DNA of 57,120 bases, taken from contig SHOI01000002.1 of assembly GCA_004294855.1 (NCBI GenBank), positions 9,850-66,969 of the forward strand, read 5' to 3'. The notes under the pieces were generated by a model. It searched no databases. It saw only the letters and a list, made by a program, of their open reading frames with translations, and was not told the DNA's origin. Source of the stretch: Sphaerochaeta sp. (GTDB lineage: Bacteria; Spirochaetota; Spirochaetia; Sphaerochaetales; Sphaerochaetaceae). Each line of letters opens with the position of its first letter. The first letter of the stretch is position 1. The position numbers and the translations under genes are program-made. Of this stretch, positions 8,034 to 16,223 are shown piece by piece.

Positions 8034-8999
8034 TTAGAGCTTCTTTCCCAACTCAATCGCCTTGAGCATGCTCTGTTCACTGGCGATCAGCTTGTCGGCG
8101 ATGTCGAACGCCGTGCCATGATCGACACTGGTCCGCACCACGTCAAGACCGACGGTGATGTTCACCCCGTCATCAAACGCCAGGAGTTTGAGGGGGATGT
8201 GCCCTTGGTCATGGTACATCACCACCACGATATCCCAATCCCCTTTGATCGCCCGGAGAAACACGGTATCGGGAGCGATCGGGCCGGTTACATCATGGCC
8301 TTCTTTTTTTGCCGCCTCGATCGCCGGAATGATCTGTCGAATCTCCTCATCGCCGAAGAGCCCGTTCTCCCCTGCATGGGGATTGAGGCCCGCCACGGCG
8401 ATCCTCGGATGAGGGTATCCGAACTTCTTCATCGTCTCCGCACCAAGCCGGATGACCTCCAGAACGCGCTTCTTCGTCACAGCGTCGCACGCGCTTCTCA
8501 GGCTTTGATGGGTTGAAACGTGGATGACCGTCAGCTTGGGACTGGAGAGGAGCATTGCGTAGGAATCCCCTTTGGCGTAGTGGGCGAAGATTTCCGTGTG
8601 GCCGGCAAACCGGTGTCCCGCCAGATGAAGCGCTTCCTTGTTCAAGGGAGCGGTGATTACGCTGCTGATCTCCTTTCTCCGGGCAAACTCGATCGCCGTT
8701 CGCACCGCTTCAAAGGCGACTTCCCCGCCCAACGCGCTCACCTTTCCGATAAGGACGTCCTCAAGCTTGACCGGATGGGGATCCACGACATTGATCATCC
8801 CCATTTTGAACTCTTCGATTGTTTCGATCACGTTGAAGGTGAAGTTCGCTTTCAATCGTTTGTTGTAATACTCCAGCACTGAAAGGGGACCGAAGAGGAG
8901 CGCTTCCCTTTGATAGGAAGGTTCCTTCAGCAACGCTTTTATGGTGACTTCGATGCCGATCCCACAGGGATCGCCCAAGGTAATGCCAAAGATTTTCAT
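8034..8999 (-). CDS. pdxA2: PdxA2-type 4-phospho-threonate/erythronate dehydrogenase
   Basis: This 321-residue protein is a PdxA-family NAD-dependent, metal-dependent oxidative decarboxylase. The opening GITLGDPCGIGIEV and the metal-ligand histidines in AGHTEIF, VSTH and MYHDQGHIPLK are all present, with the substrate-binding LNPHAGENGLFGDEE block. Classical PdxA makes pyridoxal phosphate precursor, but the gene overlaps by 4 nt a DUF1537 kinase. That pairing defines PdxA2, which oxidises 4-phospho-D-threonate or 4-phospho-D-erythronate; decarboxylation then gives dihydroxyacetone phosphate. It is translationally coupled to the kinase (ATGA overlap) as the second gene of a two-gene minus-strand operon. 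A role in vitamin B6 synthesis cannot be excluded because no pdxJ is in view. Confidence 0.85.
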   Translation of the reverse strand: MKIFGITLGDPCGIGIEVTIKALLKEPSYQREALLFGPLSVLEYYNKRLKANFTFNVIETIEEFKMGMINVVDPHPVKLEDVLIGKVSALGGEVAFEAVRTAIEFARRKEISSVITAPLNKEALHLAGHRFAGHTEIFAHYAKGDSYAMLLSSPKLTVIHVSTHQSLRSACDAVTKKRVLEVIRLGAETMKKFGYPHPRIAVAGLNPHAGENGLFGDEEIRQIIPAIEAAKKEGHDVTGPIAPDTVFLRAIKGDWDIVVVMYHDQGHIPLKLLAFDDGVNITVGLDVVRTSVDHGTAFDIADKLIASEQSMLKAIELGKKL

Positions 9000-10210
9000 A
9001 ATTGCCGTTCCTCCAAACGTCTCAGGCTATAGGTCAGTGCATCTTCCTTCCCGAAGCCCCCGGCCTTTGTAACGATTTTCATCCCCTGATAGGGTCCGTC
9101 AAGCACGAGAGTGATGGGAATTCCGATATCCACCTCTCCGATGATCTTCACTTCATTGATTCCCATCATCTGCATCAGCCCGAATGCGGTCTCACCGCCA
9201 CTGAGAAAGAGGTTTTTCACCCCGCTTGCTTTAATGATTTCCAAGGACACCTTCGAGAGGCAATCCTTTATCATCGTTCCGACAACAGCGTCCTTCAAGC
9301 CCAACGCTTTTCCCACCTCGATCGATTGTTGGAATACGGACCGATCCAGAGCTGAAGAGAGGGTGAGGATCAGATCCTCTCCCCCTTGGAGGATTTGTAC
9401 TCCTTGATCGATGATTGGAGTAAAGTCTCCCCCTTTGAGGATCGAAAGGACATCCACAGCAAGGATGGCGACCCCTCGACTCTTGGCGTAGTCAAGCTGC
9501 GCACGGCTTGCTTTGCTCAAGCTTGCGAGAATTGCAAGGGCCGGCTGTTTCGGACGGTCGTATTGGATCAGCGCTCCTGCCAAGCCGGCACTGCCGACAT
9601 ACAAAATTCGTTTATCAAGACCCCTCGCCCATTTGACCGTTTCAAAGAGATCGGCTTCATGCTCCGCGTCGCAGACGATGACCTGTACATCCTTGATGAG
9701 GGGAAATGCTTTGCTTCGGATCTCATCCACCGAGAGGTGAATGGTCGAATACTCGGAAGCAAAGAGGGTGATAAGATTATCCTCCGTTACCGGTTTGAGC
9801 GGATCGTGGGCAAACTCCGTATCCAAGAGCTTTACCGAGTTCACGAATACGGTTCCTCCGACGCAGGTTCGTCCCATCTGGCTGAACGCCGGGGCGACGA
9901 GAATAAGATCACTGTTCATTTTTTCGTCAATCGCCCGGATCTCTTCCAGAATATTCCCTCGAAGGGTCGAATCAATTTTTTTCAGGACGATGTCGTATGA
10001 GTCGATATCAAGGTCTTTGATGAGAGCCTTGGTCATCCTGTACGCCTCATCACCTTCTCTGTTTCGGGACTCCGTATCCAGGACATACGAGTCTACCGTC
10101 CCTTTCGGCGAAGAGAAGCCGATGATCGTGGAGAGCCCCCGATGAGCCAATTCAAGAGCACTGTCATTGGAACCCGTAAAATCGTCTGCGATAATCAGGT
10201 AGGTATTCAT
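8996..10210 (-). CDS. dtnK: four-carbon acid sugar kinase (DUF1537, D-threonate/erythronate kinase)
   Basis: This 404-residue protein belongs to the four-carbon acid sugar kinase family (former DUF1537), whose members phosphorylate D-threonate, D-erythronate or related acids at C4 using ATP. It opens with NTYLIIADDFTGSNDSAL, the family signature; the C-terminal nucleotide-binding domain has LFLSGGETAFGLM and DGPYQGMKIVTKAGGFG. The start at 10210 is set by that signature. There is no ribosome site, and a good promoter ends its -10 seven nt before the ATG, so the message is predicted to be leaderless. The 3' end overlaps pdxA2. Together they should convert a tetronate to dihydroxyacetone phosphate and CO2. 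The precise substrate stereochemistry is not readable from sequence. Confidence 0.85.
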   Translation of the reverse strand: MNTYLIIADDFTGSNDSALELAHRGLSTIIGFSSPKGTVDSYVLDTESRNREGDEAYRMTKALIKDLDIDSYDIVLKKIDSTLRGNILEEIRAIDEKMNSDLILVAPAFSQMGRTCVGGTVFVNSVKLLDTEFAHDPLKPVTEDNLITLFASEYSTIHLSVDEIRSKAFPLIKDVQVIVCDAEHEADLFETVKWARGLDKRILYVGSAGLAGALIQYDRPKQPALAILASLSKASRAQLDYAKSRGVAILAVDVLSILKGGDFTPIIDQGVQILQGGEDLILTLSSALDRSVFQQSIEVGKALGLKDAVVGTMIKDCLSKVSLEIIKASGVKNLFLSGGETAFGLMQMMGINEVKIIGEVDIGIPITLVLDGPYQGMKIVTKAGGFGKEDALTYSLRRLEERQL

Positions 10211-10217
10211 TTGATAC

Positions 10218-10246
10218 AGTATACTCCGTGACAGAGGTTTACACAA
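10218..10246 (-). promoter_or_regulatory. leaderless promoter of the tetronate kinase operon
   Basis: On the minus strand TTGTGT (10246-10241) and TATACT (10223-10218) are 17 nt apart, and the ATG begins seven nt after the -10, so transcription should start at or next to the start codon. No Shine-Dalgarno is present. It overlaps the promoter of the divergent HD gene. Confidence 0.6.
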
Positions 10247-10267
10247 ACTCATTTCATCAAGTACAGT
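10238..10267 (+). promoter_or_regulatory. probable leaderless promoter of the HD-domain gene
   Basis: TTTACA (10238-10243) and TACAGT (10262-10267), 18 nt apart, place the -10 eight nt before the ATG at 10276. The -35 shares bases with the divergent -35 on the other strand, so the two promoters probably compete. Confidence 0.45.
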
Positions 10268-10275
10268 GGCGGTAT

Positions 10276-11532
10276 ATGAGTCTTACGTACACTCGGTTTC
10301 TCACCGATTCGAGCTTCACCCACGCTCAGACCTTCCGCGATCCGCTGTGGAAGGATATTTCGATTCCAACCTATATGGCTGAGGTGGTTCAAAGCCCGAG
10401 CTTCATCAAACTGGGGAGAATCAAACAGCTCGGCGTTGCGTTTCACCTGTACCCCGGAGCGGTGCATACCCGGCTCAACCACAGTCTCGGAGTGTTTCAT
10501 CTCTCTCGGCAGATCATCGGCAGTCTGCTGAGGCGAAAGGCGGATGAAGGGTTTCTCACGATCGACGGTGTCCGGCATTTCCTTGCCGCCACCCTCCTCC
10601 ATGATATCGGACACTTCCCGTTCACTCACAGCCTCAAAGAACTGCCGCTCAAATCGCACGAACAATTGGCGACAGAACTGCTTGAAAACGACCGAATCCT
10701 CCGTACTGCACTGAAAGATGCCGCTCTGGATACAAAAATCATCGGTGACATCATCGATGAAGAGCGGCCGACGAACAATGAAGAAGTGCTCCTGTATCGC
10801 TCGATCTTAAGCGGTGCGCTTGATCCCGACAAGCTCGACTACCTCAACCGGGATGCGTACTTTGCCGGCGTTCCCTATGGAATTCAGGACGTTTCCTACA
10901 TTACCGATCACCTCTACCTCCACGAAGGAGCGCTTGCGATCGGCTTTGAGGCGCTCGGATCGATTGAACATCTTCTGTTTTCAAAGTACCTGATGTACCG
11001 GAACGTGTACTGGCACACATCCGTTCGGAGCGCAACGGCGATGATCAAGCGCTGCCTCTATGAAAACCTCAAACGGGGGACCCTTGACGAAGACGGGCTC
11101 TATGGCCTTGATGACGAGAGCTTCTTCCTGCTCAGCCAAACCGAAAGGCCATTGGTGAATCTCCTGACCCGGGTTCGGGAAAACAGGTTTTTCCAACCGG
11201 TGGTCGAAGAGCTCTTCGATGAAAAGAATCCGATCCACACCAATGCCCTCAGCCTCAGGCAACGCAGTGAGTATGAAGAACGGATTGAAAAAGACCTGAC
11301 CCTCATAGGCGGATCGATCGTCATCGATATCCCTGAACGGGTTTCCTTTGAATCCGATATCCCGGTTGTCAATCATCAAACGTTCCTGGGGAGGTTCGAG
11401 GATGTCGATCCCCTCTTCACCCGAAGCCGGGCAATGGAGTTCACCTCATCGCTGAGGACCGTTCGCCTCTTTGCCGATCCTTCCATCGATCCGACGGTGC
11501 TCCGCCATGCTTGGGAGCATATCCATGAGTGA
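10276..11532 (+). CDS. HD-domain phosphohydrolase (SAMHD1/dGTPase-like)
   Basis: This 418-residue protein is an HD-superfamily metal-dependent phosphohydrolase of the type related to SAMHD1 and bacterial dNTP triphosphohydrolases. Motif residues appear in order: HTRLNHSLGVFHLS (first His), LLHDIGHFPFTHSL (HD pair) and SGALDPDKLDYLNRDAY (final Asp, with the family's LDxDxxDYLxRD signature). The likely substrate is a nucleotide, possibly a dNTP. The start at 10276 is inferred from the family-like N-terminus (RIKQLG and HTR follow at usual spacing); the message may be leaderless. The C-terminus overlaps the TtcA-like gene by 8 nt, so the two are probably co-transcribed. Substrate cannot be assigned. 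Confidence 0.82.
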   Translation: MSLTYTRFLTDSSFTHAQTFRDPLWKDISIPTYMAEVVQSPSFIKLGRIKQLGVAFHLYPGAVHTRLNHSLGVFHLSRQIIGSLLRRKADEGFLTIDGVRHFLAATLLHDIGHFPFTHSLKELPLKSHEQLATELLENDRILRTALKDAALDTKIIGDIIDEERPTNNEEVLLYRSILSGALDPDKLDYLNRDAYFAGVPYGIQDVSYITDHLYLHEGALAIGFEALGSIEHLLFSKYLMYRNVYWHTSVRSATAMIKRCLYENLKRGTLDEDGLYGLDDESFFLLSQTERPLVNLLTRVRENRFFQPVVEELFDEKNPIHTNALSLRQRSEYEERIEKDLTLIGGSIVIDIPERVSFESDIPVVNHQTFLGRFEDVDPLFTRSRAMEFTSSLRTVRLFADPSIDPTVLRHAWEHIHE

Positions 11533-12274
11533 GAAACTCCCCTATCAAACGCTTCTTGAGGGAGATCTTCCCCCGTGGGTGATGCGCCTGGTGAAGGCAA
11601 CGGGGAGGGCGATCAACCGGTACTCGATGATCAGGGATGGAGATACGATTCTGCTTGGTACCAGCGGCGGGAAGGACAGCCTTGCCCTCGCCTTGGCGCT
11701 TTCGCTGCGGAAGAAGTGGCTGCCGATCGACTATACCCTCAAGGCGGTGATGATCAACTGGAAGGAGCATCCGATTCCCGAAGAGTTTCGGGAAAAGCTT
11801 GCTGTGTTCTTTACCGAGCTTGGGTATGCCTTTCATATTGTTGACGAAGAACAGCGCCCTCCCTCCTTTAAAGGGGAATTCAACTGCTATTTGTGCAGTC
11901 GGAACCGCCGGCGGATCCTCTTCGATTGGGCGGAGAACGAAGGGATCGTCAAGATCGCGCTGGGACATCACCTCGACGACCTTGTCGAAACATCCCTGAT
12001 CAACCTGTGTTTTCGGGGATCATTTGACACGATGAAACCCGTTCAACCGTTTTTCAACGGGAAGATTCAAGTGATCCGTCCAATGATCGAAATCCATGAA
12101 CGCCAGATCCAACGCCTTTCTGAAATATACGATCTTCCGGTCATCAAACCGGTGTGTCCCTATGACCGGACCAATATCCGCTCCAAGCTGAAGCCGATCG
12201 TCAGGAGCCTGGTGAAGATCGACCCGTTGACCCGGGAACACATCTATAAAGCCCATCATTTCTTGGATGACTAG
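11525..12274 (+). CDS. ttcA: TtcA-like tRNA 2-thiocytidine synthetase
   Basis: This 249-residue PP-loop ATPase resembles TtcA, which thiolates cytidine 32 of tRNA using an iron-sulfur cluster. The ATP loop LLGTSGGKDSLALALAL lies near residues 42-57. FNCYLCSRNRRRILF gives the CxxC pair of the cluster, GHHLDDLVETSL is the TtcA-type HxxDD motif, and KPVCPYDRTNIR supplies the third cysteine. The ATG overlaps the end of the HD gene by 8 nt, which fixes the start. It is not LarE, the sacrificial sulfur transferase of the LarA system, because the CxxC-RRR block and length are those of TtcA. Coupling to an HD nucleotidase is of unclear meaning. Confidence 0.85.
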   Translation: MSEKLPYQTLLEGDLPPWVMRLVKATGRAINRYSMIRDGDTILLGTSGGKDSLALALALSLRKKWLPIDYTLKAVMINWKEHPIPEEFREKLAVFFTELGYAFHIVDEEQRPPSFKGEFNCYLCSRNRRRILFDWAENEGIVKIALGHHLDDLVETSLINLCFRGSFDTMKPVQPFFNGKIQVIRPMIEIHERQIQRLSEIYDLPVIKPVCPYDRTNIRSKLKPIVRSLVKIDPLTREHIYKAHHFLDD

Positions 12275-12745
12275 AGATCCAGACTGTCCGGATTGAGCAA
12301 GAAGTCAAACAGATTGATGATCGGAATTTCTTCTTCATTCATCCATGCAGGAGAATTTCCACCTACAACGATTATTTTTTGAACGAGTCGGGAATCTGTA
12401 GCATTGAGATATACATTTCGCTCAATGATTCCTCTATTTTAAATATTTGCACATTGTGCAATAATTTTAAATACCATGCCTTGCTCTTGGTGTTTTCTCA
12501 ATAGCTGTCTTATATTTTTGCATATGTGACTTTTTTTTAAACTGGAAACCGGTTTTGACTGCAACCTTGCAGGTTCTCAACATATGAACATTCATATCTT
12601 TGTCAACCACCAACAATGCTCTGCAGCGGATCGCCGGCCATAGGTGTTTCGTTGCCCACCCAAATGCAACAATAGGATAGTGACATGAGACGGACTGCAG
12701 CTGTAATCGACTTTCCGGAAAGTGTGTAACACCTGTCCAATTCAT
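12271..12745 (-). pseudogene. decayed gene, family not identified
   Basis: On the minus strand a protein-like reading runs from MNWTGVTHFPESRL (ATG at 12745), through HYPIVAFGWATKHLWPAIRC and VVDKDMNVHMLRTCK, to an eight-base A run (plus-strand T run 12531-12538). A one-base shift there continues the sense reading (KNIRQLLRKHQEQGMVFKI). A TAA at 12441-12439 then interrupts it. Beyond the stop the frame reads NATDSRLVQKIIVVGGNSP and ends NLFDFLLNPDSLDL at a TAG at 12271. The ending is reminiscent of C-termini of some AAA-type ATP-binding proteins, but I cannot name the family. The 5' part may already be lost under the neighbouring plus-strand gene. This accounts for most of the 495-nt gap between ttcA and the next gene. 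Confidence 0.5.
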
Positions 12746-12769
12746 CGGTTTAATGATATGGTACACGTA

Positions 12770-14167
12770 ATGTTCGGACGATGGAAAAAGCACTCAGTTA
12801 TATTGCTTTTCATGCTCCTCCTCTTTCCCTTTTCGGCGGGAGCGGAAGAGGTCGCTCAGCCTCCTCAAAAGGAGGGTGATTTCCGGGTACATAATCATTC
12901 CACCTCAATCACGATCCTCAATCCCCTCGATGGTTTGGGCGAGGAATCCACCGATGACGGCTTGATTCAGGCCGTCGCCCTCTCTGACGGATCCTTCGGG
13001 GTGATCATCAAGCCCGCCTTGAGCTATGGCCCTTTCTCGACCAGGCTTTCATTTCCCCTGAAAGGAAGATTCACCTTCGACCCCTTTGACTTCCAGTTTG
13101 ATTTCTCCGATTGGATTCCCCCCGAACGGGGTGCGGAAGAGTCGGCTTTGGAGTATGCCCTTCAACTCCTTCATCACTACTCTCGGTTCATCCAAGCCCT
13201 TCAATTCGGAAACCCCTATGACCCGATCTACATCCGCTACGGCAAGCTTCTCGGTCCTACCCTCGGGGACGGAGCTCTGATCAACGGATATGTCGATCGC
13301 TCCGTGGGCCTCTTGACCTCCAAGCCCGGACTGAACCTCATGATCGATGCTTCATCCTTGACCGGTGTCCAAAGCGGATTTCATTTTCTTGTCGATGATC
13401 TGTTTGATCCTGCGATGAAAGCATGGCGAATCTACTCCAATCCCTTTTATGAAAAAGCTTTTCTCTCATCCCTGCAACTCGGTTTTTCCTATGCTCATGG
13501 GATGAGAGTCATCGATGAGCGAACGATTGAACGGCACTTCTTCAGTCTGGATTTCGCCCATCCCCTTGTTGAGAAAAAAAACATCAAAAGCGATCTTTTT
13601 ATTGATGTTCTCTTTCAAGGGTTCGATATCTCGATCCCGCAGGAGGCCATCGGGATTCGGGGCGGAATCAACGGTCGGCTCGGAAGGTTGTTCACCTATA
13701 ACTTTGCACTCACCGCTCCGGTGTACGGCAACTATTACGCAAGCTTTTTCTCCAATGAATGGGCGATCGAACACGAACAGCAGATGATCCTTCCACCGGG
13801 ATCTTCTCGATTTGAATCGTTGATTTCTTTCACCTGGCCCAAACAGGAAATCTTCTTCGGCGCGAAAATTGCCAGCGATCTTACCGACGGAGTGTTTGAA
13901 AACACCCGATTGTTCGCAAATCTTCGTTTTGACCGCTTTCTCTTCAACATTCTTTCTCTGGACTTGAGGTATGAAAAGCTTTATCCTAACGAAAGAGATG
14001 GAAGCTTTTTTGATGAACTGATGGCGTTGCGCATGGTTGATATTCAAGCATTGGCCATCATCAAAGTAAAGCCATATGTGATTTCACTTGGAGTCAGTTT
14101 GGCATACGATGAAAACACTCATCTGACATCGACTATCGACGCTGTGGTGAGGATCGTCCTCCTCTAA
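12770..14167 (+). CDS. putative outer-membrane beta-barrel protein
   Basis: This 465-residue protein has a signal peptide (MFGRWKKHSVILLFMLLLFPFSAGA) and a long mature region of alternating aromatic and polar residues, with no cytoplasmic-enzyme motif. It ends with alternating hydrophobic residues (IDAVVRIVLL) as barrels do. Blocks such as SFGVIIKPALSYGPFSTRLSFPLKGRFTF and NIKSDLFIDVLFQGFDISI read as amphipathic strands. I do not recognise a specific family; similar proteins are common in spirochaetes. The start at 12770 has no ribosome site, and a weak TATGGT -10 ends seven nt before it, so this may be another leaderless gene. It is 21 nt upstream of the FecR-like barrel gene and probably forms an operon with it and mutL. 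Confidence 0.6.
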   Translation: MFGRWKKHSVILLFMLLLFPFSAGAEEVAQPPQKEGDFRVHNHSTSITILNPLDGLGEESTDDGLIQAVALSDGSFGVIIKPALSYGPFSTRLSFPLKGRFTFDPFDFQFDFSDWIPPERGAEESALEYALQLLHHYSRFIQALQFGNPYDPIYIRYGKLLGPTLGDGALINGYVDRSVGLLTSKPGLNLMIDASSLTGVQSGFHFLVDDLFDPAMKAWRIYSNPFYEKAFLSSLQLGFSYAHGMRVIDERTIERHFFSLDFAHPLVEKKNIKSDLFIDVLFQGFDISIPQEAIGIRGGINGRLGRLFTYNFALTAPVYGNYYASFFSNEWAIEHEQQMILPPGSSRFESLISFTWPKQEIFFGAKIASDLTDGVFENTRLFANLRFDRFLFNILSLDLRYEKLYPNERDGSFFDELMALRMVDIQALAIIKVKPYVISLGVSLAYDENTHLTSTIDAVVRIVLL

Positions 14168-14188
14168 CCGGAGCGTTTAGGAGAGACT

Positions 14189-16222
14189 ATGAAACGACTA
14201 GAGACCTTTATCCTCGTAATCTTACTCACCCTCATTGCGCCGTTAAGCATCTTTGGTCAAGAGTACGTGAGCGTCATCGAAGGAGATCTTGCCTCCTTGC
14301 GCCTCTATGAACCCAACGGTAAACCCATCTCAATCGAAACAATCGATATCAACGATCTTCAGCTTGGAACGATCCTCGTCAGCGGCGACGAGCCGATCAT
14401 CTTGGAAACCAGCCGAGGAGATATCAGGCTTTTCCCTGACTCCATTCTGATTCTGGATGAGGTCAGTGCGACAAGCACTACCCTTTTGTTGATCGATGGA
14501 TCGGTAACGGCGAAAACGACCCAGGGTACCTTGTCAATCATCACCCCGGCGACCTTGTATGAACTTGACCGCGCCGGTGAAGTGTTTGTCACTTCGACCC
14601 GGAATGAGGAACGAGTCCAATCGTTTGACGTCGCAGTACGCGCCACGAACTTGATCACCCATAAGACAACGACGATCGAAGCGCTCCAGGAGCTTGAACT
14701 CTCCAATCCCAAATTGGCGAAACGAACCCTCGCTCCGGCCGAAGCCGCCGCAGGGCGAATTGTCAGACCGGCCCGGATTCCGGCACAACCCGGTGCCATC
14801 CAATGGACTGTGGGATTGGAATTCGTCGAAGAAGCTGAAGAAATCAAAGAGCTTGTCCGCTCTCTTCCTGAAAAACCGGTTGTGTTGTCCCCCAGTGTCA
14901 AAGCAATGCCGGTCGTCAAGGAAGCTGTCGCCAAACCCCGGACAACCCTTCGGGACAGTGCGCCTGCTCTCATCCAGTCCAAAGGAACCTATGGCATTGA
15001 AGCCGGATACACCCTCACCTTCCCGATAAAAAGCGCTTCCTATTGGCCGGGCCACCGCCTTGAAGTGAAGCCGTTCATCTCCTACAACTCCCTTGCCCTT
15101 CGGCTGAATGTACATGTTGAAACGGATTCCTTCACCGCATTCGATACGAACTTCCTGAACCTTGATCCATCCGCTCTTGGGATTGTTTCCTTTGTCTTCG
15201 GCATCGTCGATCATGTGAAAGTCGGTTATTCGACAAGCCCCTTCTACCTGCTGATTGAAGAGGGCGGGTATCCGGGAACGCAGCTCGCCCCCTTTATCGC
15301 TTCCACCTTCCCCTCGGGAAAGATGGCGTTGTATAACTCGATCACGATCGGCGGCTTCAAGCTTACTACCAGCTTTGACGATTTGAGATTCACGAACATC
15401 ATCAATGACAGCGGAAGTCAACTCGGTTCGACCGTGTTGGAGTACACCTTTGGCGGATCGTATCCCATGGGCATCGCATTGGGAACCTTGGCGATCTTGG
15501 ATTCACAAAGCTCCCGGATCTCCAAAGCCGAGCTCTATCCGGTGCTTGAGCTCTCCTTCCCGATCATCAATACTCGCCTGACACAGTTTTCCGCTCTCCT
15601 CTTGGCAAGCGGCTATCTGCCGGTTTACCCAAGTGTAAAGTTCGAAGAGTTCTTTGACATGAACTCCACCTATTTCTTCCCGAACCACCAGCTTGGTGTC
15701 GGACTGACGGTAAATCATAAGCCGTTCAACGGTCAGATCATGGCTTCTTTAGCGAAAGGAAAAAATCATTTGCTGCTCTTTAACGACATTGCCGAAGCCC
15801 ATGACCACATCGATCATAATGGATTTATCGATGTATATGCTTCAGGAACCTGGAAGAGCAAAAACCTCACCGCCAATGCGATTCTCAATGTTCCGTTCAC
15901 CAAGGAGTTCGCTCTCGCTACGGTGAAAGGTGAAACTCAGGACGCCGACTTCAGTCAAATCGGCCTCACCTATACCGCGGATGTGTTTCATCTCAGCTTG
16001 GGAGCGAGTCGGGTCGGATTCCTGCGTACGCTGAAAACAGCCTTTGAAGGCGGTTCGCTCAAACCCCTCTTCTACGGCAAGTGGGCCTCCACGTTTCTTG
16101 AAGCTTCCTACACCTATAAAATCTTCACCTTTACCACGCGCTTGAACGTACCGATTATTCTGAACAACCAAAAACCTTCTGTTGATATCAGTGTGAAGGT
16201 ACGATTCGATGGTGTCTTCTAG
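14189..16222 (+). CDS. FecR-like domain protein with C-terminal barrel-like region
   Basis: This 677-residue protein has a signal peptide ending near FGQEYVSV. Residues about 30-160 look like a FecR fold, with repeated short strands (GTILVSGDEPIILETSRGDIRLFPDS and LLIDGSVTAKTTQGTLSIITPA). A charged, proline-rich hinge (about 165-260) leads into some 400 residues of alternating beta pattern ending ISVKVRFDGVF, a terminal-Phe barrel signature. FecR domains usually sense or bind in the periplasm, and a fusion to a barrel would tether one to the outer membrane. AGGAGA eight nt upstream supports the start. Its end overlaps the longer reading of mutL by 14 nt. Family assignment by pattern only. Confidence 0.6.
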   Translation: MKRLETFILVILLTLIAPLSIFGQEYVSVIEGDLASLRLYEPNGKPISIETIDINDLQLGTILVSGDEPIILETSRGDIRLFPDSILILDEVSATSTTLLLIDGSVTAKTTQGTLSIITPATLYELDRAGEVFVTSTRNEERVQSFDVAVRATNLITHKTTTIEALQELELSNPKLAKRTLAPAEAAAGRIVRPARIPAQPGAIQWTVGLEFVEEAEEIKELVRSLPEKPVVLSPSVKAMPVVKEAVAKPRTTLRDSAPALIQSKGTYGIEAGYTLTFPIKSASYWPGHRLEVKPFISYNSLALRLNVHVETDSFTAFDTNFLNLDPSALGIVSFVFGIVDHVKVGYSTSPFYLLIEEGGYPGTQLAPFIASTFPSGKMALYNSITIGGFKLTTSFDDLRFTNIINDSGSQLGSTVLEYTFGGSYPMGIALGTLAILDSQSSRISKAELYPVLELSFPIINTRLTQFSALLLASGYLPVYPSVKFEEFFDMNSTYFFPNHQLGVGLTVNHKPFNGQIMASLAKGKNHLLLFNDIAEAHDHIDHNGFIDVYASGTWKSKNLTANAILNVPFTKEFALATVKGETQDADFSQIGLTYTADVFHLSLGASRVGFLRTLKTAFEGGSLKPLFYGKWASTFLEASYTYKIFTFTTRLNVPIILNNQKPSVDISVKVRFDGVF

Positions 16223-16223
16223 G

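Noticed and set aside
11525-12274. PP-loop protein as LarE, the sulfur donor for the LarA cofactor
   Set aside because: CYLCSRNRRR and the third Cys block match TtcA, and the gene is coupled to the HD gene rather than to larA.
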